Assembly: GCA_028023455.1 (NCBI GenBank)
Contig: JAQFVV010000549.1
Span: forward strand, 310,001 to 374,000
Length of the DNA stretch: 64,000 bases
Source: Epiperipatus broadwayi
Taxonomy: Eukaryota > Onychophora > Udeonychophora > Euonychophora > Peripatidae
Direction of reading: 5' to 3'
Shown here: piece by piece, positions 12,630 through 25,424 of the stretch
How positions within the stretch are numbered: position 1 is the stretch's first letter
Layout of the letters: the number at the start of each line of letters is the position of its first letter
Program-made: the position numbers and the translations under genes
The notes under the pieces: generated by a model
Database searches by the model: none
What the model was told of the DNA's origin: nothing
Seen by the model: only the letters and a program-made list of their open reading frames with translations

Positions 12630-14734
12630 TTTATAATTACTATCATGTTTTTTATAATAAATTTTGTTAAAATTATTAATGTCATTTTTTCAGTCTCTCT
12701 CTCTTCATTCATAATCAAATGTGCAGCCAGTCTCATGTGAACAACTAGCCATGGGTCAAGCACTTGAAACGTGTTAGTGATATCTCATAGGCTCCCATCT
12801 AAGTATTGGATGGTGCCCTGGGTTTTAAACCTGTTATAAATTTTGCCATGGGATGTTTCATGTTTCATGCAGCCAGGGAGCTACTTCGGTCTAGAAAAAT
12901 GACTGTCGATTAATATTTTATTAAATCGCAATCTGACCGGGAGTATGATTGATATGTAAGTATTAATCATATTTACTCTCCTGCTTGAGTAACGGTTTTT
13001 AAAAAGGTCATTTTGCAAAATAATATGATTTTTAGAAAATTAAAATAAATAATTAGAAAGTTTTTAAAATTAAAAAGTGCAAGTTGTAAAAGTTGTAAAA
13101 AGTCTAAAAGTTCAATTAAAGGATCTTAATTCCCATTACAATATATTAACAAATCGTTATATCTGTTATTCTGTATAAATGATTAACCCCTTGTTTGTGA
13201 CATTTACTATCATATGATAAATTGTAAGTAGATTTTTGAAGGGGTCGTGAGGAAGTCAACACTGACCAAAGTATATAAACTATGATAGAAATAGATATGA
13301 CAAATGTAAAAATATAAATTGGTTATTTAGACTTATATTTATGATGAATCAATATTTCTTATTTTATTGTTATTTGAATGTTGTAGATAATTGATGTTAT
13401 CAACATTGGATTTCTATCTAGGGAATATGGGTATAGTAATATAAACTTGTTACATTAAGGATAGGATAGAAGTTCATTACTGACTCCAATATTATACTTT
13501 TTGTGTTTATATAGATATTGTTGAAACATTTTGAGTTTATAATTTTTATGTTTGTTCCATAGTAAATGTTAGTGAATTTATTAATTTTGATTTGGACTTT
13601 AATTTATTAAATCGATCTTGTATTCATTCATTAATCTATAGCCTCAAATGTACACACATTCATAAAATTATAATAGAATCAAAATTTAATTGCTTGATTA
13701 CTAGATATATCATACAGATTGTAACCTATATAGAGGTATGATAATCATCACCTGGCATTGGTGCATCTTTGTTAAGAGAGTCAAATTTAAATTCTTCCTG
13801 GGTTTGAATTCCAGGATAACAGAACCAAAAGAGGGATTAAGGTATGGATGAACTACCATAATTGCATTTGAGTTTAACTGATGAGTATTGAACTGGTGAA
13901 TTAAAAGTAGGTGCAATCATAGGTCATGTACATCATCATGTTATCTCCAATATCCTACTCAAAGATCCAAGATCCAAGAGTAGTCAGCTGTGACCCTTTC
14001 TTACTACAACATCGATCGGACCATTACAGTAGGTCTGAATTGGATTTTGTTTCAAACAATTCCTTATAATCACTGATGCCTTTATTAAATGGCTTAAAGT
14101 AATCAATATATCATCACTTCATCTTATGGCATCTATTAAAACTTTTAAAAACTAGTTTCTCAGTGATTGTTCCATCTTATGTGAGAGAATGGAACAACAT
14201 TTTTCAGCAACGAATTTTAAAGACTTCTCTTGAGCAAATTTTTATACCACATTTCCATCTTAAAAGTATTGTACAAACTGAAAAGATGATGTAGTAAATA
14301 CTTGTTTAATTAGGATGTCTGACATATACATAATAAAAAATAATGACTATTTCAGTCTGTTTACTATCATTTAATATTTTTTTTTGGAATATCTCTGATC
14401 AGTCTCTAACCAAATCAATAAAAATAAATCAATTATTAATTGCAAGTGGCTATTAAAATTTTATATTACATATGTATTGTTATCGTAAATGGACTTTTTA
14501 GATTACAGATGTGAAGAAACCAAGTCAGTGCTGAAAAATCTGATCCAGAAAATAATCAAGACATTACAGTGCTGGATGTGATGATATCTTGAAGGCTATG
14601 TCACAACCTGAATAGTTTTATCTAACTAAAGTCTTCTAATTAAGAAACAGGTAGAAAATTTTATTATTTATAATATTTTTGGAATAGTACTGCTGTTTTT
14701 TAAGTCCATTTAATTCTAACTTAAGATTGCATAT
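12630..14734. other. Intergenic DNA, no gene; one GC-richer patch
   Basis: A slightly GC-richer patch at about 12,720-12,900 has no clear identity. Near 13,798 a T-arm-like hairpin (CCTGG, then TTTGAATT, then CCAGG) suggests a decayed tRNA-derived piece, but no A-box is convincing. Nothing else recognised. Confidence 0.45.
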
Positions 14735-15366
14735 ATCAATGGAATTTAAAACAGGCAAAATTCACTATACCTATTGCCACACACACCAAGCTAGAGTAAT
14801 CAATGGATGCCAGAAGGCTTCTGCATAAAATCCCCATCTAGTGCCTACTCATCCAATATCCCCAGACTAGTTTCTGGCTTGTGGCTTTGTCAGTGATGAG
14901 CCTTGGATCTGAGAGCACTGCACCTAGATCTTAGGATCTAATGCAACCCTCCAGCAGCCACTTTTTATATCCACTTAACTACACAACTATGAGTCTTAAA
15001 CTGAAAATACCTTAATGTTTTCAATCCAAGCTCATAGTTATATGGGTCTGAACTCAGTTCAGTACCCATACATTTTGGTGTCATTGGTTCTTTAATAACT
15101 ATAGTCACCACTATCCTATTAGGCAGGATTGGTTTTAAGCCAATAAACATCATATGACCACCTCCTCTTATGCTTGTGTATAACTGTTGTTAAAACAGGC
15201 AAAACTCACTATACGTATTGCCACACACAGCAAACTAGAGTAATTAATGGATGTTACGCTAGCTTGCTGTGTGTGGCAATATGTATAGTGAGTTTTGCCT
15301 GTTTTAACAACAGTTATACACAAGCATAAGAAGTGGTAGTCGTGTGATGTTTATTGACTTAAAATC
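14735..15366 (-). mobile_element. HHR repeat family B, copy B2
   Basis: This is a family B monomer on the minus strand followed by a short inverted piece. The hammerhead position, near 14,845-14,905, reads CTGACAA in place of CTGANGA, with GAAA and ACTAGTC kept; the G8 to A change fits decay of an ancestral CTGACGA at its CpG. Helix I outer pairing ATCCAA with TTGGAT is kept. The monomer body includes GAACTCAGTTCAG. The right end folds back on itself. Confidence 0.75.
15168..15333. repeat. Near-perfect inverted repeat inside copy B2
   Basis: Arms of about 65-70 bp (15,168-15,235 and 15,261-15,333) pair almost perfectly around a spacer of about 25 bp. Landmarks are CTTATGCTTGTGTATAACTG on the left and its reverse complement on the right. 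It is the junction where one family B segment is joined to an inverted copy of itself. Confidence 0.9.
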
Positions 15367-17218
15367 AATGAGATTTATTACTCTACAGAAGTTATAAATT
15401 ATTATTTTTATGCATAGAAGCATTTTTCAAAAAATATGCATACTTTTTCATTAAATATTTATTAATGAATTTTAAAAATCCACAACGGAATAAAAAACTT
15501 TAAATCTTCAATTTGTTTTTTAATTAAACTTAATTTGAACCTTTTTAATAATTAATTACTGAATTGTTAAAATAATATCTACCTAACAAAAATGTTTACT
15601 CATTAGTCTTATTTGTAATTTTAATTTTAGAGAATTTATTTTCCAATTTTATGAATATTATTAATTTTTTGTCTATTTTTATTACTATTTGAAGCAGAAA
15701 TATTTAATTATATTTGTTTTAATCAACAGTTTTCATTTATTTGTAGAAAAGTGTTGATTAAAACAAATATGATTAAACATAATTAAATTTCCACTGTAAA
15801 TTTACTTCATTGGGAAGTTATTTTTAAAAACTACCCAATCAACTTCTCAAAAATTCATTTTTTTAAAAAAAAAGAATATCTGTAAATATTTATTTTTTAT
15901 TTTTAATTGATTATATGAGCTAGTTTATTATTAGTGGATGTGTATTAATATATATAATAAAATTACCCCAAATCCAAAATTCAAACAGACTAACCAAGAA
16001 AAATAATATGTATATACGTATGTCTGTATACATATATGTGTTATTTTATAGAAACTTTGCTTATTAAAAAAGTCTCATAATATTCTATTATGTTTTTTTC
16101 ATTTATAAATAATCCTAAACTGTCAAGAAAAACTTCATTTTTTTAAATAGAATTTTTTTAATTCTCATGATTATAATTAATTTTTCAATCAAAATTTTTT
16201 GACCATCTTCAGAATTAACAATTATTTATTACTTAAATAACTAAAACTTTACAGAACAAATCTTACTCATTCATCTACTACAAATATAACGGTTAAAAGT
16301 TATAATTTGTAACAACTAAAATTGTTTAATTAAAAATATACATGATATTTAAATATTACAATGAAGACCAAACAATAATGAGCTTATATAAAGTAGCTGT
16401 CTGATAAACAGTCCTTCGGAAAATAAAATAATAGGGGCTTATTTACAAAATATATAAAAAAAAAGATTAATTAATGAAATGATAATTAGAAAACAATATG
16501 GAGTTTTATAACAAAGATGTTTATATTTATCTAGGCTATGTCATTAAGTAAAAGGACATGTAAAGGCTGGGTTCAAATAATACAATTAAAAATTCAAGCC
16601 ATAATCATTGCATTTTCTTTCAGCTGACCTTTAGAGAAATGGTTTAACAGGTTAACTTTCAACGTCATAAAAATACTATATTAAAATATTTGAAATACAT
16701 TTTTATAAATAGAAATAACATTAAGATTATTATCATTTTCCAGATTATGCTGATTATGTGCCTCATGTGGTAACTTATTAAATTATTTGATAATGAATTA
16801 CTGTTATAAAAGAAGACAACTCTTTTTATCTTCTCTTACTGCTACATTTGATGTGGTATGCTACTAATAATGGTATTATTATTTATCTGCACATTTCATA
16901 TTTTTATCATATATATATAACATTATATATATATTTGAATTGACCCATAGCTATATTATTCCAGCCACATTCCCCCTTTAAATAAATAAAGCTCAAATTT
17001 TAGTGCTACACTGAAAAGGAAATCCTCTTCAATGTTAGATGTTATGATCTAATAAATATTAAAACTCAAGATAATTTAAATGAGAATTGTGAAACTAAGA
17101 AAGCAAAGATCTTACACTGCAAATAAACAAACATGTTTAATTTTAAATATACTTAGAAAGACCATACAATAGTCAATTTTACTCCCCAATGTCAATATAA
17201 AAAAGAGAAATAATGTAT
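15367..17218. other. AT-rich intergenic DNA with small hairpins
   Basis: A small inverted repeat sits at about 15,709-15,780 (TTGTTTTAATCAAC and its complement). At about 16,928-17,005 a segment matches half of the MITE-like element that follows (CCATAGCTATATTATTCC, CCCTTTAAATAAATAAA). No coding region seen. Confidence 0.5.
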
Positions 17219-17365
17219 AACACTAACTGAACTGAATATAAAATATTTAAAATGCCCTATGGCTATATTATAAATATGAGATTTATTTATTTAAAGGGGA
17301 AATGTGACTAGAATATTGTAGCTATGGGGCATTTCAAATATTTTCTATTGAATTCCACTAGTGTT
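17219..17365. mobile_element. Short MITE-like element with ~53-bp imperfect TIRs
   Basis: The left end AACACTAACTGAACTGAA and the right end TTCCACTAGTGTT are inverted repeats extending about 53 bp at roughly 80% match, with about 40 bp between. A related half-element lies at about 16,928-17,005. No target-site duplication could be fixed with confidence. It carries no ORF. Confidence 0.6.
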
Positions 17366-17529
17366 TTAGACAAATCAGGTTATAGTTTCTTCTGGTAAGA
17401 TTTATGAGTTTTTTAATGGACTATATATTGATAAGAATCAATCTGATATTTTTTGATTAGCTGATAACATAAATATTCAAAATGTAATTCAAGGATGTGT
17501 TATTTAAGGGGTTATATATATATTAGTAA

Positions 17530-18965
17530 GAAACTCAAGTCATATATCACAGGACTTAACTTAATAAGCTTGTATTAGAAATGTAATATAATGAGTATGC
17601 TAATAGCTCTAAACAAACTTTTCTGATAAATGCCAACAAAGAAAGCATTTAAAATCTCTATCTAAAAGTATCCATATCCCCAAATGATTTTTGAGCTGAT
17701 GGTCTCCTCAGTGAGATACTAGGATATTCAAACATTAGATCCAAAATACCAACTCAAGCACAGCATTTATCTAATACTTAACTATTAAGTAGAAAATCTG
17801 AAAATTTCAGACATTGATATGTCTTCAAATCCAGCTATCTAACTTAAATAGCCATATGGGGCTGAACTAAATTCAGATACATCATATATTAATAGCTTTA
17901 GCAATATAATATCACCAAAGCCTAAAAAAAAAACTATAATGCTAAAAAAATCAAGTCCTATTTACATGACTTAACTTAATAAGCTTGTACTACAAATGTA
18001 ATATAATAATAATGTTAATAACTCTAAACAAACATTTATGATTAATGCCAGAAGAGAAAGCATTTAAAATCTCTATCTAGAATGGCCATCAAGAGATAAT
18101 TCTAGATAGAGACTTTAAATGCCTTCTCTTCTGGCATTTATTGGAAAAGCTTGTTTAAAACTATTATATTACATTTGTAGTACAAGCTTATTAAGTTAAA
18201 TCACATGATATATGACTTGATTTTCTTACTATTATAGTAGCTTTTGAGGCTTTGGTGATATTATATTACTAAAGCTTTTAATATATGGTGTATATGAATT
18301 TAGTTCAGTCCCATATGGCTTTTTAAAGACATATAGATGTCTGAAATTTTCAGATTTTTTTACTTAATAGTTAAGTATTAGATAAATGCTGGACTTGAGT
18401 TGGTATTTTACATCTCGTATCTAAATATCCTAATGTTTCACTGAGGAAAGCCATTAAGTCAAAACTGGTTTGGGGATAGGAATAATTCTAGATAGAGATT
18501 TCAAATGCTTTCTCTTCTGGCATTTATTGGAAAAGTATGTTTAGTACTAGTAGTATGCTCATTATATTACATTTATAGTACAAGCTTATCAAGTTAAGTC
18601 ATGTGACATATGATTTGATTTTCTTACTATTATAGTTTTGCTTTTGAGGCTTTGGTGATGTTTTATTGCTAAAAATATGGTGTGTCTGAATTTAGTTCAG
18701 TCCATATGATTATTAAGTTAGATAGTTAGGTTTGAATAAATATAGATGTCAGAAGTGTTCACATTTTCTACTTAATAGTTAAGTATTAGATAAATGCTAT
18801 TTTTGAGTTAGTATTTTTGATTTTGTGTTTGACTATTTTAGCACCTCCCTGAGAAGAGCCATCAGCTAGAAACCGTTTTGGGGATAGGGATAATTCAGAT
18901 AGAGATTTTAAATGCGTTCTCTTCTGGCATTTGTTAGAAAAGCTTGTTTAGAGCTATTAGCATGC
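17530..18965. mobile_element. HHR repeat family C array: two minus monomers joined to three plus units
   Basis: On the minus strand, units start with AAGTCATATATCAC (about 17,536) and again near 17,950, a period of about 414 bp. The orientation flips near 18,090-18,100, and on the plus strand the landmark TAATTCTAGATAGAG-like sequence occurs near 18,098, 18,483 and 18,891 (periods about 385 and 408). Each monomer has one hammerhead position, all degraded: CTGAGGA kept near 17,700 (minus) and 18,450 (plus) but GAAA lost; CTGAGAA near 18,870. The array is therefore a head-to-head junction of two tandem arrays. Confidence 0.8.
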
Positions 18966-19871
18966 TCACTACATATATATAATGATATTCTTATTAGAAG
19001 CCTGTATTTTGAAGTCATTATATATATATATATGAGGATTTTCATGCTTAAAAGATAAAATTGAAAGTTTTTAGGAGATTCCATATATGTCTTATTCACT
19101 AATTAAATTATTTTAAATAGAATTCTTTTATTATTGATCAAAGAAATTTGACTACAACATTAGAATGGTAGCATTATATAATAGTAATTATAAAAACGGA
19201 GATATAAAATTATACAATTTAGGTAAGAGAAAAAAGTTGGAGAAATTGAAGCATTTAAAATCAATATTAAATAAATTTTAAAAAATTGAAGTTATTACTG
19301 ATTTTGTAAAATAACTAAAATCTGAAAATAGGCTTATAGAAAATTAAAGTTATAACATTAACAGGCATAAATTCTAACAAATATGTATGAATATAAGGAA
19401 AAAGGACATTCATATACTGGATATGATAAAGTTTAAAGGAAGCGTCTTATTTGATTTTTTTTTAAATTTTGAATTATTTAACCATTTATGAGAATTTAAA
19501 CCCAATATTCTGTAATAATTAAATGAAATAAAGTTTTAAAATACTATATAGCTATATTAATTAAAATTCATATTTATTACAATATGAAAAAAAAAACAAG
19601 AACATGCATTATATTTATTGAGGTGAGCTAAAATTATCAGTCACAAAATTAAACTTTATTACTTCTAAGATTCATACCTATTTCAGATTTTGTTTTATGT
19701 AATTAAATGTTATTGATATTAGTCAATAGATTTAAAATTGGAAATTGTATAATGAATGTTTGTTTGTTTATAAGGATTTTTAAAATTTTATTTTAATATT
19801 TATGTAAAGATTTAAAAGTTTTAAATTTAATTTTGGTAAACCTAAAAATGTTTTTCAAAGATAGAAGGAAA
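18966..19871. other. AT-rich intergenic DNA, no gene
   Basis: Nothing recognised. A TATATA-rich inverted tract lies near 18,970-19,035. Confidence 0.5.
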
Positions 19872-19951
19872 AATGGTGGTCGAGAGGTCAGCGCGACTGC
19901 CCGGGTTGCGGGTTCGCGTCCCGGCCGATGCTATGACACTTAAAAAAAAAA
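19872..19951 (+). mobile_element. tRNA-Val-like SINE, copy S2 (internally deleted)
   Basis: It starts with GGTGGTCGAGAGGTCAGCGC, an A-box-like D-arm, lacks most of the anticodon arm seen in the other copies, then has GGGTTCGCGTCCCGG (B-box and T-arm) and GATGCTATGACACTT with a poly-A tail (about 19,942-19,951). A 103-codon minus-strand open frame running through it is a by-product. The kept CpGs suggest it is relatively young. Confidence 0.75.
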
Positions 19952-21147
19952 TGATTTCAATTAAATTGCTTTCTTGTCTGGGAGCAAATAAGTTCATCAT
20001 TATGCAAATAAACCAATAAATATTTTCTAAACAGCGACACAAATTCTCATTTAGCAAATCAGAGATATATATTAAGAAATAAAAACCAATACAAATAATC
20101 ATCAGATACCTCCCCCCCCCCCCAAAAAAAAAAAAAAAAATAACGAAAAACATCTGATCAAACGTCGGACTATCTCCATGTGAATTGTGGAAATGATATA
20201 AAAATCAAAAAAATATTATATAATTAAAGAAGATATTTATAAATATATATAAGTATGATGATCTGTAATTTAAAATTTATATGTAAATAATTATTGTAAA
20301 AATGTATATATATTAATAGAGATTTTACTTACAATAAAATGCAAATAATCATTTGGTCCATTTTAGTATTCACCTGTTACATTTGCGATTTAACTAGTTT
20401 AGAAATAAATTCGTCATTAGTCACCAGAGTTTGAAAGAAATCAGAAATAAAACGTTCCCAAAACTAGCAGAAGATTTTGAAGAAATTAGCATCCAGTTTA
20501 CTGGTGAAAGGAATCAAAACTAGCAGTAAAAGCTATAATTTATCATTATCGTCTTTCACTTTCAGCATATTTGTCACTGGTTTGAATTATAAGATAGTTT
20601 GCTAAATACCAAACTCAGTTGAATCATTATCACATTCTGGAAATATAATTGTTGGGGGGAAATGTATATAGAGCCATAAATATGTGTTATATAATTTGCC
20701 TATTGTGCAATAAAATGTGTTTGCGAATTGATAGCCTTATATATCAACTAAGAAATTGTGGAAAAAAATAAGTAATTCAACAGTTCAACAAAGAAATAAA
20801 TTTCAACAAAGCTATTGAAATGAAAGGTCAATTGTGGAAAATACAAGATTTGGGAAAGATTTTTTAATCTGAAAGATTAACTTTCAAACTGTCTAATCTG
20901 TATATTAGAATTAAATTGTGCATGTAAAGTAAACCTAAACAAAGGTCAAAATACTAGAAAAAATACCAGAAGGATTTTTATTGAAAATTGATAAAATCTT
21001 AATTTTCATTATATCCTAGTTAATTCAAATATTTCAAAATGTTAACATTTAATTAATAATAGATTAATTAATTTTTATACTTTTTATAATTATTTTTTCT
21101 TTTGAAAATTTTCCGAAATTTTCCTTTAGATAATATATATTATAAGG
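19952..21147. other. AT-rich intergenic DNA with a C12-A17 homopolymer junction
   Basis: At 20,112-20,140 twelve C's are followed directly by seventeen A's. Otherwise nothing recognised. Confidence 0.5.
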
Positions 21148-21510
21148 GATTTAAACACAGACTTTTAAGCTCCTTTCAGCTATTCATTCTATCTCATATA
21201 ACCAATACACATGACCACACACATGTGAAAAAGATAAATATCTTCAATACACATATTTCATGCTGAACCAGCATTCATCAGTTGGTCCAGATCATCTCCC
21301 ATACATATATATAATCAGTGTTTGGTTTATAACAAGATAGAAAATCTTCAGACTTTAATTGACAGGCTTCAATCTACTCCATTTTCCAGTTCTTCAGCCA
21401 TCCATACAATTGAAAATATGATGATGGAATGCCTAAACCCCTTGTTGACGCCAATATTATTGTCATGCCCATATTGACTTTAAGTCACTCTGACCCCTCA
21501 TATATAAAAC
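21148..21510 (-). mobile_element. HHR repeat family A, copy A3 (single arm)
   Basis: This is a nearly complete family A arm: outer end TTTAAACACAGAC, the tRNA-like segment with ATACACATGACC, the hammerhead, the AATCTTCAGACTTTAAT segment and the centre ending with GACCCCTCATATATA. Only one arm is present. The hammerhead core is intact on the minus strand. Confidence 0.75.
21237..21295 (-). ncRNA. Type I hammerhead ribozyme (family A, copy A3)
   Basis: On the minus strand CTGATGA lies at 21,275-21,281. Helix II pairs ATGCTG with CAGCAT over a GTT loop, six full pairs. GAAA is at 21,256-21,259. Inner helix I pairs CAA with TTG; the fourth pair and the outer helix (ATGATC against ATAT) are weakened by substitutions in the 3' strand. 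Core intact; folding efficiency uncertain. Confidence 0.6.
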
Positions 21511-21609
21511 ATTGTCCATTTAAATACACAGAAAAGTGATTGATATGATAAGGCTGAATCTGTAATATTAGAATACAAGTATAATTTATATATTAGGAGT
21601 TTTAGATAT

Positions 21610-21775
21610 AATTATAAAGGATTTGAATAGACATTTTTAAGCTCCCTTCAGCTATCCACTCTATTTCATACAACTGATACACATGATCAAACACATGTGA
21701 AAGAGATAAATAACCTCCAATATACATATTTCATGGTGAACCAGCACTCATTGGTTGGTCCAGGTTTTATTGTAA
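21610..21775 (-). mobile_element. HHR repeat family A, copy A4 (truncated arm)
   Basis: This is a shorter copy of the outer half of a family A arm, about 100 bp after copy A3 in the same orientation. It contains the tRNA-like segment and part of the hammerhead, whose CTGATGA has become CCAATGA. It stops at TTGGTCCAGG. Two partial copies in the same orientation suggest a remnant of a tandem arrangement. Confidence 0.7.
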
Positions 21776-24700
21776 AATATTAAACAATGTAAATTTTTAT
21801 TTTATAAAGTTTATCATATATAATTGACTAATGATTTTATGCAGTGTGTGCATATATCTTTGAAGAGATTGAGGTGCCAAATTAAAATAATAAATCCAGA
21901 CAGCACTATAGGCAAACAAGTATACTATGCAGGTATGATTTATGTATTTATAGATGTACATACAATATAAAAATGATTGAATACATTCGCATGGGTGTGA
22001 AATGTTATTTGTATATGCTTTAAATTTCTTTATCATTCTCCTACATTAAAGTAGTAGTTGTATCAATTCTTTATTCATTTCTCATTGTGAATATATAGTT
22101 TACAGTTTATTTATGCATGTGATCATGGGGCATTTAGTATAATTCAAGTACTTCCAAGTTGTGTTAAATCATAGATAATTTGCTAAGATATTTAAGAAAT
22201 AATAAGGATAGGCAAATTAGTTCACTGAATCTAGAGGAGTGTTGAGATTATAGAAGCATTCTTGTCTTCCAGACAAATGAGGTCAATTTGTGCTAGCCAA
22301 TTTTATTTTGTTTATACTTGAATCCAGAAAAATAACCAAAAGTGATTATTGCTAGAGAAATATAACTATTTCTTTGATATTACTTCATTAAGTTAATACT
22401 TTGAGTAATGATGATGAGTGTTTTGATAAGATCTAGTTACTGATGAATATTGTGCTAGAAGAATAAATTTTGATTATTAGCATGTTTATGCTTTAGTTGG
22501 ATAGTAAATATTTTTGTACATAAATGGAGTCCTAATGTGATTTTGAACTGTGCTAAGGATTGATTGTTTGATATTATTGAATTTGGCATTTTTTTTATTT
22601 CATTCCTAATAATTTCTAAATATATGGTATGATCATTAGTTGGTCAATTTTCTTATCAGTATTGGTGCATTCTTTAATTTATCAAGCCATAATCATGTTT
22701 AGAATTTAGGAATTTGTCCATAGCCAAATCTACTAATGATTCAATGCAAATAGGTAGCTAGCTATTACTTTCTTGTGATTAAAAATTACATAGTAATGTA
22801 AGCTGGTCAAATAAATGTTGCAATGGTAATTGCAAAAAGAAAAATACAATATACTTATTCCTGAAGTTAGTAAAACCATGTTTCACTTTATTTTTTACTT
22901 GTTGATACTGACACCTTTAAGTTTATTTACATCATGCTAAAGAATAAAAATTAACATTCATTTAATGAGTTATGTCATTTCAGTGGAAACAAAATATATT
23001 AAGATGAAGAGAAATAGCAAAAATAAGACTATTTTTGTACTTAAACTTCATGTTGAATAATAAAATAATGACTGCAGCTACATTTAAAGTTTATTTGCAA
23101 ACTAATAAATAATATTAAAAAAGGTAGAAAAGAGTGTGGATTTTTAAATATATTAATGAGTTATAAATGATTATTTAACATAAATGCAAGAATCCAGATA
23201 TAACCTGGAAATATAAGATTTCAAGCAATCTGGGAATTTTTTTAAAGTATTTTTTTCATAGCCATGCCATTTATTTATCTAATCACTGATATTCATATTT
23301 TATTCTAGAGGGATAAGAAGAAAGAAAAAGCAATAAAAGTTCTCAGCAACATCATAAGTGAGGACTGTCTTCTCTCACACAGTTCTCCTTTAGAGTGATG
23401 ATGCTAAAGAAACTTTAACTCTGTACTTATAATAATGATACAATTGACAGCATCTTCAACCTTAGAAAAAATGCAAAAATATAAAATGCACTGCCAGTGA
23501 TAGGAATATCTATAATATTTGAAATCAAGTTAAAGAAAAAAAATAGAAGAGATCAAAAGAGTAATGAAATAAAAAATATTAGTATAAGCTCAAACTTGTT
23601 TTAAATTACTAATCAGAAATGATTATCTAAGGTATTGTTAAAAACAATGGACATTTTAATGCTTATATTAATACCATATATGGTAATAGCAGACTAAAAC
23701 ACAATTCTATCTTAAGTTATTCAAAAATAACCATGAATCATACTCTAATTTATTTTGTTTATCTATTTAAAAGTGGGTCAAAATTAATTTCCAAAAATAA
23801 TCTCCTTGGATAAGTAACTGAGTTATAATACAAGCTCTTTAAGACAGTTTCCTTAATACTACTAGTGAATACTAAATATTATTGTAACAGCCTACTCTCT
23901 TGCTTTTACATATTTCTTTATTAAATATCAAAAGATTGGTTCATAGAAAAGATACAAAATGTTAATTATATTACATTTACCATGAACTAAGACTTTCTTA
24001 AGTCAAGCTCCTCTTTCTTAATATTCAACAATGAATATTCTTAAACAACTAAAGAATTATGATATAAAAATAATATTTTTATAAGATTCCAAACAAGTTT
24101 TTTTTTTCAGATTCACAATAAAGCCAGATATATTTTTTACATATAACTGGAGCAAATTAATAGATTCAAAACTAGTCGAGGAATTTATACCCATTTGATT
24201 AATATATAAAATCTAACAGTCATTGGAATCTGTAGATCTGAATAAATATAAATCATGTAGTACATAGTTAATGACTTTAAAATCTATGGATTCAGGATAA
24301 AACTAAAAGATTTAATAACATCACTAGTGAATCTATTTTTAGGTCGAAATTTTTTACAAATTATCTTATGACATTTGTTAATTGTTAAACTGTCTAAAAC
24401 ATTCAGTCACTAAGCAATTAAGAAGAGTTTGATTAAAAATACTATGTGCACATTAAATATATTTATATTGTATGTCTGCAGAATAAATAAATAAATAGAC
24501 CTGGGTTTGAAGATTTTTATTTCCTTTAGGTCAGAAGACTTAGACTACTTAAGTTTATTAGATCAATTTTTAAAATGTTGAAATAAATTTGAAAATTTTT
24601 TTTCTCAGCTAAAAACTTTTTGATAGTAAAATATAAAGGTGAATAGGCAAGAGCACGTTTATAAGATTATTTATCATCCACAGTCTGCAACTCATTGATA

Positions 24701-24811
24701 TACTGTATATAGTTCACCTATATTTGAAAAGGAATTTTTTAAGAAGCTATGAGAAAATATAGAATCATGTCAGATAATTGCTTTTTTTTCCCAGATTAAA
24801 CAAAAGCAGTT
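21776..24811. other. AT-rich intergenic DNA, no gene
   Basis: Nothing recognised on either strand beyond short AT-rich open frames. Confidence 0.5.
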
Positions 24812-25078
24812 TTCTTTTTATTTTAAAAATATATTTTATTGACATAACAAAATTTCTACAGTTGAATATTATAATACACTTTATTAATGTTGGCTCAATT
24901 CCATTGCTGGTATTGGCTTCTTCCATCAAGGTTGGCTTGAGAATGTGGGTGTCCTAGGTCAGGTGGATGCATGACAGAGCCATTAACCACACTAACAGGT
25001 TATTGTGTAAGTAGCATTCCATTCTGTTGGTATTGTCCACCCCCCTCGTCTACTATTTATACTGTAGTAAGATGAAAG
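24812..25078 (-). mobile_element. 5'-truncated copy of the 3' end of the main LINE (antisense)
   Basis: Read on the minus strand this matches the 3' untranslated region of the LINE at 44.4-51.9 kb: GGACAATACCAAC, ATAACCTGTTAGTG, AATGGCTCT, CCAGCAATGGAATTGAGCCAACATTAATAAAGTGT in outline, then TCAATAAAATATATTT and an A-rich tail. It shows that this LINE family has mobilised more than once. The flanks contain an inverted rather than direct repeat (AAAGCAGTTTTC near 24,800 and GAAAACTGCTTT near 25,338), so I cannot claim a target-site duplication. Confidence 0.75.
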
Positions 25079-25424
25079 AATCTAATTATGTTGAGTTTAG
25101 ATTAAAAATACATCCAAAAGAAAAAGTTAAAAGTGATTTGTAAAAATAATTATTTAATTATTTTACAGTTTTGGTAGATCCAATTATCTAGTTTTTAAGT
25201 GATCTAAATTAAAATGCAATAAAGGTTATTGGTAGATCAAGCATTCATGCTATATGGACATGATATCCATATAGTGCTATATTATCTAGTGTTCATTGAT
25301 TACCAAGTTTGAAGTAAGTGGTTGTGGAATAGGCTGAAGAAAACTGCTTTTGAAATCATATATAGAATATAACAAATATTTAAATACATGTATATTATAT
25401 ATACTTTTAGACTAAATGTAATTA

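Noticed and set aside
12498-12763. Poly-Ile/Met and reverse-strand open frames
   Set aside because: They are translations of ATT/ATG microsatellite.
12720-12860. 5S rRNA-derived segment
   Set aside because: The minus strand has TACTTAGATGGGAGCC, similar to the 3' half of the 5S internal promoter, but the upstream box and the rest of 5S do not align, so it may be chance.
13878-13910. CTGATGA with downstream sequence as another hammerhead
   Set aside because: There is no GAAA at the right spacing and no helix II; the seven-base word alone is expected by chance.
19842-20153. 103-codon minus-strand open frame
   Set aside because: It runs through SINE S2 and the C12-A17 homopolymer; the readable part is just the tRNA-like sequence translated.
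24798-25352. Target-site duplication around the truncated LINE copy
   Set aside because: The matching 12-13-base flanks are inverted relative to each other, not direct.
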